Below are positions 43,335 to 55,149 of a stretch of DNA of 64,000 nucleotides, one piece after another. How positions within the stretch are numbered: the first letter of the stretch is position 1; each line of letters starts with the position of its first letter. The notes beneath the pieces are model-generated. The model was not told the origin of the DNA, did no database searches, and saw nothing but the letters and a program-made list of their open reading frames with translations. The translations under genes were made by a program, and so were the position numbers. The stretch is from Epichloe hybrida. Lineage: Eukaryota > Ascomycota > Sordariomycetes > Hypocreales > Clavicipitaceae. The stretch covers positions 62,001 to 126,000 of the forward strand of contig JAFEKR010000031.1 in NCBI GenBank assembly GCA_019022495.1, in the 5' to 3' direction.

Positions 43335-46297
43335 AAAAAGACGACGCCTTCCCAAAAAACCCAAAAACCCCAAAAACCCCAAAAAACCCAGAAATTTACA
43401 TAAGAAGACATGTCCAGACTCTTTCTTGTGGTTTGGGCTTGTAAATCTGCATGATGAACGGCAATCACGTACGTCTCTCTACTCCTTCTTGCGTGGGAAA
43501 AGAACAGGGCAGCATACGCTGGGGTGTTATGAGTTGTACATTATTCCCCTGTTCTTGCAAGCAAGCAGGAAAAAAAAAAACCCTCCCAGGAATACCTACA
43601 TTTCTTTCTCGTCTTCATATTACGACCATGCTTCGGGGACAAATGGGAATATTTTTTCGGGCCCAGGACGCAACTCACTCCTACTCTCTGTACATTTTTT
43701 TTGGGAAACACGGGTTGATTTTTCTTGTATTTGTTTGTGTGGATGTAGCATAGAGGGGTAATGGCGAGGCCAGGCGCGATGACATGGCCCTGCAAACGCA
43801 TGCAATATGGAAGCAATTCATAGGTTCTGGAAATGCGTGTTTGTCATGTTGTTGCTGTGACGAAGGGCGTTGAAACATAGAGCATGTTTGCTTACCACTG
43901 TGCAGTCTGAGTCGACAACCATGCTTCAAGATATGTGCCACCCAGATCGACTGTCATGCTCATGAGGATTACGAGAGGATCCTGGACACCTTGTATTACA
44001 TACGGCGGTGGCCAGTTCAGGCCTCGAAATCGTCTCCATGTACGGAGCCGGTCAGAACAGGCGGGGCCTCGCTACATACGGGCACGAGACGGGACGACGG
44101 GACGAGCCTTTGATTGCGTCTTATCTCTTGCTTTTTGCCGACTGCGTGTTCCCATGTAAGTCGGGTGAAGAATGTTGACGCCGAATGCCGGCCTGCCAAT
44201 GTGGGCATGGATGGGGCGCAGGGGGAGGCCCGCGGCTTGGATCGACATGATGGTTGCAATATTTGGGCCCATGATTCAAACGCATACATGTGTATGTATG
44301 TGTATACACATTACTTGACTTCTCTTGCGATTGGGTTCATGTCGTGATACCCAACTGATAGATGCCACATGGAACCTCCCCACAAAGGCTTGATTCGATT
44401 CGATTCGATTCGATTCGGTACAGCACGGTAACTGTTCCAACGACGAGGCTCACATGACAAGTCATCATCCTGCCTATGTACTCTTCTACCTCGCGCCTCG
44501 CCAACCAACCCTGCCTGCCTGCATCTGTGCCTAATCACGAGAGGGCAGACGATGGGTCCAGTCAGGCAATGCGAGTTCGCTGGGCATCATGGCACATACG
44601 GATTAAGGGTCGACGGACATGAAGAGTGGTGTTGCAGTGGGCTTCGGTGGGCTTCGGTGTGACGCGGTGAGCCCCATGTTGTACATACATACATACATGC
44701 ATACATACATACATGTACATATCAGGGCCGCCCGCTTGAGCTTCCGCGAACAAATCGAACAACTTGATGACTTTGTATGTACCCCAGACTGCTTGTGGTT
44801 AGCAGTTTATGTATGCATAATGCGTGCGTGTTGTCAGCTTGCATGAGCTGGAACGGAGTTTGCTGGACTGGGTGCCCAACGTGTGACTGATGACTGCGCA
44901 CTAATAAAAGTTCCGTACGGATTATAATAGAATATGAAAAAACATTGTAGTGGGGAGAAGAAGTAGGGGAAACGGGAAACGGGAAACGGGAAACGTGCTT
45001 GCTGGAGACTGGACCACCCGCCCCATGCGCCGAAAGTGGCCTGTTGAGGCATATGCATCGTGAATCAACCATCTTATAATTAACAATACTAACAATTCCT
45101 CGGCCCGCTTGTTTGGGATGTTGGATGGACGCCATTGACAGACAGAGTTCATTGTGTGATGACTGATGGACTCCATTTCCGGCCCGTCTCTGCCTGACCT
45201 GTTTCACCAGCACACCAGCACACCAGCACACCAGCAGGAGGAAGGTACGGATAGGAATCATAGGATTACGCACGACGAGGGACACGACGGACCTATTACA
45301 GTGGGTGTACACCTACCTAATCCCTACACCCCACTGTATTACACCGCAACCTGCAGGACTGCTGGCAGTGCCTGGCACACAGTCACACAGGCACACAGGC
45401 ACACACCAGATGCGCCAAAAAAGGAACATTCCATGCGGGTGACTCGGTGCTTCTTCTGCTTCTTCTCCTTCTCCTTCTTCTTCTCCTGCTCCAAGCTGTT
45501 CAATCAAGGCTCGTCAAACGCAGCCGCATCGAGCATTCAAGTGCCTCGGACCAGAAAATCCCTCGAGTCCAGCCCGCCCACCCGCACTCCCGCACTCCCG
45601 CACTCGAGCCGCATCCCATCCCACAATGATCCTCGTCATTTCTCGGGCTGCCATCGACCATCTCTGGTTCTGATCCGACTCTTACGGAGTATACCCATTG
45701 CAGTCCGACGAGGAGAGCAGCCCGACCTCGATTCTGCCGTTGTCCGTCTTTGTCGACAAACCCACTTGTCACTAGCCAAAAAAAAAAAAAAAGAGAGAGA
45801 CCATTCAAAAAAAACAGACGGCGATCGATTTGACGAGTGGACTACGTACAACCCGACCACCCCGGCCTTTTTTTTTTTGCGGTCCTATGTATGCGGGCTG
45901 GCCGCTATTTGCTTTGCCCCCTCCCCTTTCGTTTCGCTCGCTTCATTGTTTTCATCTCACAACCTCGACTTTAGGACTGTATCACCATCATGATTCTGCT
46001 TTGTTTGCTTCCAAAGTTTTTATGAGCTGCGCGCGGCTGCCTGCATGCTCGTCCGTCCGTCCTCGTCACATTCAGTTCACGGGCCAGGTACAGACCCACT
46101 TCCAGCCACATCGACTTACATACATCTCGATCTATCTTGAGCTGGGCTGAGCAGACAAGGCCGATTTCCAAGCTGGGCAATCAAGGTCCATCTTGTGTTG
46201 TGTGCAATTTCGGCCCTTTGCTTGATATCCTTTCAACGAATAAGGGCGACTGATACACATTGGCTGTCGTAACACGTTCACCGGCTTGTTGCCTAAC
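43335..46297. other. 3-kb intergenic region rich in simple repeats between LON and the kinase-like gene
   Basis: No gene is supported. Simple repeats by position: CCCAAAAA-type run 43349-43392; ATTCG pentamers 44392-44417; CATA/TACA run 44681-44722; GGGAAAC run 44967-44995; CACACCAG run 45205-45236; ACACAGGC run about 45380-45405; poly-A near 45779-45792 and poly-T at 45870-45879. TACGGAGTA occurs at 45683-45691. The last few hundred bases should be the kinase-like gene's leader. I found no convincing tRNA. Confidence 0.5.
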
Positions 46298-49297
46298 ATG
46301 GCTGACCTGGGCGGCGACTTTGGAGCCGAGCCCCAGCTGGCAACTGGCAGCTGGCATCTCACCCTCAAGAACCTCGCTCATGCAACCGGTGGTACCAACC
46401 AGTTGAAACCAAAGCCCGATCAAACGATCGAGGAAAGATCTGGCGATGGCACGACGCCAACGGCCCCAGACTCATCGGCCGAAAAACCGGCACGGAGAGT
46501 TGTCACAGGCCTACCTCGATCTCAGACTTTTGAAAGAAAGCTTTCGGAGCAGAGGATGCATTTAGAACTTGTTTCAACAACCACAGAGGAGCGAAGAGCT
46601 TCTTCTGTGGGCAAAAGATCTTTTGAAATGAGCAACGAGCTCGGTACGACGTTTGCAGATCCTTCATCAGGCGCTGCCTGTGGCCATCTCAGCCCGTCAT
46701 TTGATGACCATCGCTCCAATTCCAGTCATTACTTATTCAGTGAGCATGGGAATTATCACCTATCGACTCACAGTATGGAGCCCGCGTCATTTGATTCGAC
46801 AAGTCAATACGAAGATAGCCCACAGACAGACGCATATTCAGTCCCGGATACTGTGTCCATGACACCGTCACAGCATGATGCAATGATTGCCGATGAACTG
46901 GAGAGAAGATGGATCCTCAACCTCAGCATGCACTTTCGAGACCGATCAAAAAGGGAGAAGTTCTTTGTCACGTACCGTAAAGAAGACCACCTATGGAGAC
47001 GCGTGACGATATCTCTCGACTATCGAGATGCACCGCCAAATTCTCTGGAAATGGACCTGCTACACACCCGGTATCAAAGGGACAAGAGTGCCAAGATTTA
47101 CGAGGCGATTCGAGAGAGCCTTCCTGAAATCGCATTCTATGACACCGTGACCAACTTGAAACTTCAAACAACTGCTGGCCGACTACACGTGCATGTTGTT
47201 GAAGATGGTAATGTGAGTGTGCCATGCATGGTCAAAGCCCACTCGCAAATCAGTTTGGGTGAAGAAAGTCATCTTAGTCTCCCTATACTAATGACCTCGT
47301 AGGAGATCATAAACTACCCCTTGGTCAGTCAGATTCGACATTTGGGTTGCAAACGTATTCGCGAAAGAGAGATTGTTTTTGACTCTCACATGTCTGGATT
47401 TGTGTACAAGGTCCATGTTGACGGACAGACTCTCATCAAGAAGGAAATCCCCAGCCCTGATACGATCGAGGAATTCTCATATGAAGTCAATGCCCTTAGT
47501 AGTCTTAGCTATTCAAGGCACGTTGTGCAGCTGTATGGAGTTGTCGTCGATGACCATGATGAACATGTCAAAGGCCTTCTTATAAGCTATGCGGAGCAAG
47601 GCGCATTAATCGATATCATATACGACAATTGCAAAGAGCAGAACCTTGGAATAGCATGGAACAAACGCCAGTGCTGGGCAAGACAGATTGTACAAGGACT
47701 AGCAGATATTCATGAATCTGGCTTTGTTCAAGGCGACTTCACGCTCTCAAACATCGTCGTCAACGCCGCTGGGGATGCCAAGATTATCGACATCAACAGG
47801 AGAGGTTGTCCGGTAGGATGGGAGCCACCAGAATCAACCGCGCTTATCGAAGCAAATCACCGAATCAACATGTATATCGGTGTAAAGTCTGACCTTTATC
47901 AACTCGGCATGGTGCTATGGGGACTAGCCATGCTGGAAGACGAGCCGGAGACTCACGGGCGACCTTTGATGTTGGGACCAGAAATCAACATTCCAGATTG
48001 GTATCGCCACATGACAGAGATATGTCTCAGCACAGATCCAAGAATGAGGCTACAAGCATCCTCACTCCTACACATGTTTCCGCCCGATTCTGAAGGACAC
48101 ACGGGGCCACCTTTGGATGTTGGTCATGCTCACTCTTTAGATGGAGAAAGTGCCTGCGAACCAAGTACGAGGCAGCCCTACAGTTTCAGAACCGTGGAGC
48201 CATCTGGTGTGTGGCCATATTTGAGCAAAACCTATGTCGACCCAAGCCCAGATAGATACGAGCCCTACTATCCGATGCGCGGACGTTCGCCTCCCAGTCC
48301 ACTTCCAAGTCATCTCGACGGCCGCGAGTTTCGTGACAAGTCATTCAGCAGTACTTCCTGGGCAGCAAACAAAAGCGTCCGTCCATCTTATAGCGACATT
48401 GCAGACGATGATGCCGCCATACCGAACGAGAACATCGGTGGGACGGCGTTACGACCGGAAACGCCACTGTCCCTGGATAAAGACGATGTAGACTCTGCAG
48501 CATATATTCCTGCAGACGTGGATCTGGAAGATATCAGCCCAAGACGAGCGGCAACGCCGTCGATAGAACGGAAGAGGTCATTGGGAGATGGTTTGCGGAT
48601 GCTTTCTACGCCCAAGCTGTCCAGACATGACACGGCTATTATAGCTCCGAAACATGATGCCGGACAAAATACAGCACCTTCTAGGGATGATCAACTTGGC
48701 ACGGCCGCCCCGGTGGCAACAGGTGTCATCTCCGCCGATGCCATCGAGCAACAGTCTTTTGCAGCACGAGAACCAAAGACTGCAGAGAGTGAATTAGATG
48801 GTGGCGTATCTCTCCAGTCAGAAATTGACCTGAGCGGCCTGGGTATAACGCAACTGAGCGCACAGTGTACCGCCCCGGATCTACAGCGAGCAGATGAGAG
48901 CAAAGGAAAACCGAGCGAGAAGTTTATGATGCTGACACAAGGCATGAGAACAAAACAGACGAGGGGGAACGAATCCAGAGCCTATAGCGCATGCATCGAG
49001 GAGATATCTTCGGCCCAAGTCGAGAAGTCTACAGCCGATTCAAACAATCGCCTGAAAATGGATAGCCAGCCTAGTGAGTCTCTCGGGGCAACGGGGAGAT
49101 TCGAGGCTACATGGCGCGGCCAGCCATTTTCTCGTCAACGATCTCTACCTCTGTCCCTTGCAGGTATTGGCGCCGGCCTGCAATTTGACAACGATGCAAA
49201 AACGAAAGGCGGGAAGAAAATGGATGACGAATTCAAAGCATTAGCACGACCAGCTACCGTGCAAGCATTAATGGTTACGACAGGATCACAAAGATAA
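46298..49297 (+). CDS. Protein kinase-like protein with a degenerate catalytic core
   Basis: Exons 46298-47212 and 47303-49297 (intron 90 bp, GTGAGT...CTAATGAC...GTAG, phase 0) give 969 aa. Residues about 1-190 are disordered and Ser/Thr-rich; 200-300 hold a conserved region (RWILNLSMHFRDRSKREKFFVTY, then WRRVTISLDYR). The kinase domain is about residues 320-560: a VYKV...LIKKEIP strand with a possible ATP-site lysine, LISYAEQGAL hinge, ADIHESGFVQGDFTLSNIVV in place of HRDxKxxN, and KIIDINRRGC in place of DFG. GVKSDLYQLGMVLWGLAM is the usual F-helix region. The Asp and Asn of the catalytic loop remain, but HRD-His/Arg, its Lys and the DFG Gly are changed, so activity is uncertain. The C-terminal 400 residues are disordered. 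The upstream family resembles fungal hypothetical kinase-like proteins; the role is unknown. Confidence 0.82.
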
Positions 49298-51631
49298 GGA
49301 TAAGGATAAGCACAACAGTATTGCCTCCAAACCCCCCACATATCGATTGATGTACCATGTTTTTTTAATGATATCTTTTATGTGGCTTATTAGCGTTTTG
49401 TTTTGTACATTTTTAGATAACTTGCGGGCGAATGGTGTTATGTGGAGTAGCCTCAGAGTAGGGCACGAACGTTGCATGACATGAGAGATGACATGAGATG
49501 ACACGTAAAGAATTTATGGCGATTTGAAGGGGTCTAAGGGGGGGTGCACTTCGGCTTTGTTTTAGATGCGAGGAAAATTTAGGATGCAAGGAGTCCCTGT
49601 AGGGGAAGGTTTGCTTTGGTCATGTCAGTGTGCAGCATCATCAATTTACTCTTTTCGACAAACGCGTGCTCGTAATGTCATGTGTGACGTTGGTATGACA
49701 TCGCGATGACTGTGTGCGTACAGCATATGATAACGCCACAGGCTTGAGAAGCTTGACAAGGGAACAAGAAACGTAATCAGTCCTCATCTGGTCGATTGAG
49801 AAGAGAGGCAACGATGGGCAGGTGTGTTATTCAACAGCAATTCTACCAATCAGGGTCGTTGCACTCCGTAGGCGCTTCACGAACCACATGTGAACATGTA
49901 TTGATGAACGAGTTGTGGCAAGATACAGAGCCGTGGTGACTTACTCCGTAGGTACTCCGTACTCCCGTCGTTCTCTTCATCAACAGGAAGGGCAGATTAT
50001 CAGCAGATAGTCCGTAGTGATGACATCAATCTTGCAAGAGCACATGAGCGATCCTCGTTGTGTGGCCGAGGCAGGGGACTCACACGGACGGGATGGGGCG
50101 TTAAACGGGGCCTAATCCGTAGAGGAAAAACTGCTGGGGAGTGGCGCTTTACTTTCCAAGTTCGACGGCGAGGTGGGGCGCCGTTTGGGGGTTTGTTGTT
50201 GAGCTGTGTGGCGGTGGGGACGGGGGACGAAATGAGACAGAGCTTGGCCATTTGACGGGTCGAGGGATCCGAGGAATGATGACCTACGGACTACATACTA
50301 CGGACTACATCTTGTATGTACCTGCACTTGGAGGTTGAGCAATTGGATTCTGAGTGAGCGATTGGAGTTTATATCATATGGTGGCTTACCGAGTTGCTTT
50401 CACCGAGGTAACACCCTCTGCGTTTGGCGTTGGCGTCTGTCCTGGGCGAGACTTGGACAGCACGGTCTCTGCGTCCCAAAGGCTCGAACTTGTCGTCATG
50501 CCAGTCAGTCAGTCCTTGAAATTGCCACAAAGATGCACTCAGGGCCATCGATCGCCTTGCACCGCCGAAATTTACGGACGTAAAACTTTCATACTGTAGA
50601 GGATAGGTGGACCCCTGGTCTCCCAACCAACCCAAACCCCATTTTATCCCAGATGCACACACCCTCTCGCCTTGGCGATCCATCCAGCCTTGCGACCACG
50701 AGTAGGAGCGACGCACCTGTTGGGTGGGTCGACCCACTTGCCAAACACGGATAGAAAAAAAAAAAAGTTGTTGGGGAAAAGGGTTGGGTCGGGTCGGGAG
50801 AGTGCGACTGCCGCCACTACGGAGGTAAACGACAACACGACGGGGCGAGCGATTAACGGCTTATTATCGCCTACACTAATATCATTCCGTCCACTCGAAA
50901 AAATAAAGGTGCGATGTCGCGATTTCTGTTGAATGAGACACGGCGCCTACATTCGCAAGTACTATCTGCTGCCCACCTCTCGCAGGTGGCCAGGCCGTTA
51001 TGGACACGTTTCATGCGAAAGATAGTAAACGCAATCTGTTTTTGAGCAGGCACGCCACCCTTCGAGAGCTCGCTTGCCTTGTCCCTAGCCTTCTGATCTA
51101 CATAGGTGTTGTCGTCAAGAGAGATAATTATGTATTCTGGGGGCCTGGCTGGCCGCGTTGCTAATATGAGAGTACCATACGGGTCACGGAGTGCGGTTTA
51201 TATCGTATATACAGTGTTGTTGCATGTGCGTGCCGGTACCTTTACTGATATGCATGGCCCACACCTACTCCGTACGGAGTACATGTACATAAACATACAA
51301 CAACTTTTCCCCCTTTGCCCCAACCTCGGCACGCCACACTGCACTTTCTTTCAACACACGCCCACTCTCTCGAGCACGCCCCTCGAGTTGCCTATTTTTT
51401 TTTGCCCTTTCGTCCTCAATTCCTTTTTAATACTTCTTTCCCTCCTGCTATCAAGACTCGAATCTTTCTCGCTTTCCCTTCTTCATCACCTCTCATTGAC
51501 AATCTTCCTCTTTATCGGTGCTTCACTACAGTCTATTGAGATCAAGACACTTACTTGGTTAGTAGCTCCGTGTGAGAGTTTCACTCAACAACACAGCTCA
51601 GCGAGCGAGAAGCTCCAACATCGCCTCGAAC
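49298..51631. other. 2.3-kb upstream region of the desaturase gene
   Basis: Contains the 3' UTR of the kinase-like gene and the promoter and leader of the desaturase gene. TACTCCGTA occurs at 49942-49950 and 49953-49961, and the perfect palindrome TACTCCGTACGGAGTA at 51266-51281. The 300 bp before the ATG are CT-rich (about 51310-51560), typical of highly expressed fungal genes. A12-type poly-A lies near 50755-50765. No gene is seen. Confidence 0.45.
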
Positions 51632-53141
51632 ATGTCGTCTTCATCTGCGGCGGTCGAGGCCAAGTCTTTTCCCGATGGCACCACCGACTACGTCCCCTTG
51701 CGCTCCAAGAAAGCCGACATTAACGCCAAGGTGCACATTTCCGAGACACCTATGACCTGGTCCAACTGGCACAAGCATGTCAACTGGCTCAACACTATCT
51801 TCATCATTTTCGTGCCTCTGGCCGGTTTCGTGTCGGCCTACTGGGTACCTCTGCACTTGTACACTGCCATTTTCGCCGTCGTCTACTATTTCAACACTGG
51901 TCTTGGCATCACTGCTGGTACGTACATCTTATCTTTCAACAACAAGATTGAAATGCTAGGTTTCCCTCCGCTTCAGCATCACTGCTGACATAGGACTCTC
52001 CAAAGGTTACCACCGTCTTTGGTCTCACACTTCTTACCGAGCCAGCCTGCCCCTCAAGATCTACCTTGCAGCTGTTGGTGCTGGTGCCGTTGAAGGTTCC
52101 ATCCGTTGGTGGTCTCGCGGCCACCGAGCTCACCACCGATATACCGACACTGAGAAGGACCCCTATTCTGTTCGCAAGGGTCTCCTCTACTCTCACTTGG
52201 GATGGATGGTGTTCAAGCAGAATCCCAAGCGTGCTGGACGTACCGACATCACCGATCTCAACGAGGACCCCGTCGTTGTCTGGCAACACCAGAACTATCT
52301 GAAATGTGTCATCTTCATGGGTCTGGTCTTTCCTACTCTGTTCTGTGGTCTTTTGTTCAACGACTGGTGGGGAGGCTTCGTCTATGGCGGTATTCTGCGC
52401 ATCTGCTTCGTTCAGCAGGCTACTTTCTGCGTCAACTCGCTTGCTCACTGGCTCGGTGACCAACCTTTCGACGACCGCAACTCCCCTCGTGACCACTTCA
52501 TCACCGCTCTCGTTACCCTTGGTGAGGGCTACCACAACTTCCACCACGAATTTCCTTCCGACTACCGAAACGCCATTGAGTGGTGGCAGTACGATCCTAC
52601 CAAGTGGGCCATCTTCGCTTGGAAGTGTCTCGGCCTCGCTTCTGATCTCAAGCAGTTCCGTGCCAACGAGATCGAGAAGGGCCGCGTTCAACAGTTGCAG
52701 AAGAAGCTTGACCAGAAGCGTTCCACTCTTGACTGGGGTACCCCTCTGGAGCAGCTCCCCGTCATCAGCTGGGACGACTTCGTCACCGAGTCCAAGAACG
52801 GCAAGGGTCTTGTTGCTATTGCTGGTGTGATACATGATGTCACCGATTTCATCAAGGACCACCCTGGTGGCAAGGCCCTCATCTCTTCCGCTATTGGCAA
52901 GGACGCTACGTCGATTTTCAACGGAGGCGTATACAACCACTCCAACGCTGCCCATAACTTGCTCTCCACCATGCGCGTCGGTGTGCTCCGTGGTGGATGC
53001 GAAGTTGAGATCTGGAAACGCGCTCAATTTGAGAACAAGGACGTCACTTACATGAATGATTCTGCCGGCCAGCGCATCGTTCGTGCCGGCTCCCAGGTCA
53101 CCAAGGTTGTCCAACCTGTGGCCAGCGCTGACGCCGCCTAA
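51632..53141 (+). CDS. OLE1: Delta-9 acyl-CoA (stearoyl-CoA) desaturase with fused cytochrome b5
   Basis: Introduces the first double bond into palmitoyl/stearoyl-CoA in the ER membrane. Exons 51632-51917 and 52006-53141 give 473 aa. Two N-terminal membrane segments ([20 protein letters not shown]) precede the di-iron histidine boxes HRLWSH, HRAHH and HNFHH. Two more membrane segments lie between ([18 protein letters not shown]). The C-terminal cytochrome b5 domain has heme-ligand HPGG ([11 protein letters not shown]). The intron is GTACGT...TGCTGAC...CCAAAG. The nearer ATAG lies too close to the branch, and using CCAAAG restores [11 protein letters not shown], so I chose that acceptor. It depends on CPR/cytochrome b5 reductase electrons. 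The start ATG context is aacATGTC. Confidence 0.96.
51906..51987 (+). repeat. 12-bp direct repeat spanning the desaturase intron donor and branch region
   Basis: GCATCACTGCTG occurs at 51906-51917, ending exactly at the exon boundary, and again at 51976-51987, where its last bases form the CTGAC branch sequence. The copies are 70 bp apart. Confidence 0.8.
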
Positions 53142-53964
53142 TCATCTCGACGCGGTCTGGAATAATGTGCAGTACGATCGATATGCGTTGTTTCAATTAA
53201 CCTTGATTTGTATTTGAGCGTGTAATAAGGGGTGTATTGGAGAGATGAAGAAGGTGCATTGACAACTGATTACGAGCAGATTGAGAATCTCTATCAGGAA
53301 AATGGCGTTTCGGACCGAGTTGAATTATATCATTTCCTCGTGGACATGAAACAGGAGCAGAAAGTCTCTCTGCCCACGATGTAGACCCAAGAAAAGAAAG
53401 AATGAGCTCTCCCATGGGGAGGATGCTTCAATATAGAATATCCCTGGTGGAGTGTGGCCTCGACGCTTTGCACTCTGCTCACAACAAACGAACTCTTTTA
53501 AACAATTCCTCTATGTCTGGCAATACGAAGTGAATTAAGTGATGACATATTCTTGACGACTTGTCGACATTGAAAAAAGTCTTGTAACGCGAGACATGAA
53601 GTGAACTTTTTTCTTTTTTTTTTTCCAAAGTCGTGGCATTTGAATCGCGTTGAAAACAACATCGACAGGCCGCTCTGTAACTCGTCATATGCATGCCCTT
53701 GTCTTCTATGATTACAACTGCGCCTAGTAATTATGCTGATATAATCGTACATGTGTCGTTATCTACCAGCAGGCAGATACGCCCTTCCCCAGGATCAACG
53801 GGACGCAGAGTCCCAGCGGCGAATGCCCGTAGGTGAACGAACAGCAGTGAAGTCCATCCACCCCATCCATATATATACATGTGTGTTTGTGCGTATGTAC
53901 ATGTGTGTGTGTGTATAATACGCACGTGTCGACGTCGGCGGAAACGCCAATTCCGCAGCTCATC
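53142..53964. other. Convergent 3' region between the desaturase gene and SEH1
   Basis: 823 bp with both 3' UTRs. A poly-T/C stretch lies at 53608-53625 and a TG/TA microsatellite at about 53868-53917. No gene is supported. Confidence 0.5.
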
Positions 53965-55149
53965 TCAGGGTGCCGCCATCCTCGCCTTCGCCATGACCAG
54001 CTCAGAACTCTTGGCCCAGACCCCATCGGGCGTCTGTCTGTAGAAGACGAGCCTCCCATCATCGCCTGTGCTCCCGAGGATCTGGCCATCGTCGTCAAAG
54101 CCCACCCTCCACACGGGTGTTCTGTGGCTGTCCAGCCTTGAGATCTCCCTGTGAGTATGGTGCACCTGCCCCTCCTGTCCGGACCAGTGTCTATCCCCCA
54201 GCGTGCCGCTCTTGGCCAGACTCGCGCTCAGCGTCGAGGGTTGCGTCTGCTTATCTGCCGCCGCCGCCGCCGCCAGGGTGCTCGCTGCGTCGTCCTTTGT
54301 CGGCGACGACGACGACGACGAGTCCTTGCCGCCGGCGTGATCCCGATGACGGGGTGTCCTCGACGAACGGAGCAGGTCGTTGGCGGACCAGGACTTGCCG
54401 TCGTCCTCGGAGTAGGGGGTGTCGATGCGGAAGACGCGCGCGTAGCCGTCCTGGCAGGCCGTCGCGACCATGTCGTAGCCCCGGATGTTGCCGGGCGCCC
54501 AGGCCACGTCCCGGACGAGCCCTCTGTGCAGGCCCCCCGCCATGTCGGCGGCGAGGTAGAACTCCTTCTGGGTCTGGGCCACGCCGTTGGGCCTGCTGCA
54601 GACGGTGAACTCGTCGATGGACGTGTACTCGGAGAGGTTCTCGGGCTGGTCGTTCTCGTAGACGGTCAGGCGGCCGTCGGTGGCCAGGAGGGCGAGGTAC
54701 GTGTGGCGGGTGTCCTCGTTGTGCTTCATGGAGAAGGAGCGGTAGGGCGACCGCGTGGATCGCGTGTCGAAGGCGGGCCGGCCGCCGCCGCCGGAGCGTC
54801 CTGCGCAGAAGCGCCGGCCTGGCGCGGCCGAGGGATCCTCCGCCCAGAGGCGGAACCAGCCCTCTATGCCGAGCGAGGCGATGAGGTTGGGGTAGATTGT
54901 CGCGGGGAGCCACTGCAGCTCGAGGACCTCGCCGCCGTGCGCCGTCCAGGTGTCGCAGAGGCGCCAGGTGCCGTCCCTGTGGCGGTTGAAGACGCGGATC
55001 TTGCCGTCCACCGAGCCCGTTGCGCAGCGGTCGCCGTAGGTGTTGAAGGCGATGGCTTGTACGAGGTCTTTGTGGCCGTGTTGGAGGTTGAGGTCGAAGG
55101 CTTGCTTCTCGGAGATGTGTGAGGGGGAGGAGGGCCCCGGGGCGGCCAT
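53965..55149 (-). CDS. SEH1: Nucleoporin Seh1, WD40 protein
   Basis: A beta-propeller subunit of the Nup84 (Y) complex of the nuclear pore; in many fungi it is also part of the SEA/GATOR2 complex in TORC1 signalling. A single 394-aa exon. WD repeats: HGHKDLVQAIAFNTYGDRCATGSVDGKIRVF; TAHGGEVLELQWLPATIYPNLIASLGIEGWFRLW; HTYLALLATDGRLTVYE; GLVRDVAWAPGNIRGYDMVATACQDGYARVFRI; HRTPVWRVGFDDDGQILGSTGDDGRLVFYR. A Ser/Ala low-complexity insertion (SSSSSSPTKDDAAS, about residues 270-310) lies between blades. GC content is notably high (ccgccgccg runs) compared with its neighbours, although the AT-rich block begins only about 225 bp upstream of the ATG. Confidence 0.95.
   Translation of the reverse strand: MAAPGPSSPSHISEKQAFDLNLQHGHKDLVQAIAFNTYGDRCATGSVDGKIRVFNRHRDGTWRLCDTWTAHGGEVLELQWLPATIYPNLIASLGIEGWFRLWAEDPSAAPGRRFCAGRSGGGGRPAFDTRSTRSPYRSFSMKHNEDTRHTYLALLATDGRLTVYENDQPENLSEYTSIDEFTVCSRPNGVAQTQKEFYLAADMAGGLHRGLVRDVAWAPGNIRGYDMVATACQDGYARVFRIDTPYSEDDGKSWSANDLLRSSRTPRHRDHAGGKDSSSSSSPTKDDAASTLAAAAAADKQTQPSTLSASLAKSGTLGDRHWSGQEGQVHHTHREISRLDSHRTPVWRVGFDDDGQILGSTGDDGRLVFYRQTPDGVWAKSSELVMAKARMAAP

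Noticed and set aside
43349..43392. Telomere-like C/A-rich repeat after LON
   Set aside because: The unit is irregular (CCCAAAAA, CCCCAAAAA) and not TTAGGG/CCCTAA; it is a simple slippage tract in a 3' UTR.
45166..45993. A 275-codon open frame between LON and the kinase-like gene
   Set aside because: It crosses CACACCAG and poly-A tracts, encodes low-complexity sequence and shows no domain.
51936..53114. A 392-codon antisense frame across the desaturase gene
   Set aside because: It is the mirror of a strongly codon-biased gene whose histidine boxes and heme motif are on the plus strand; the antisense product has no recognisable features.
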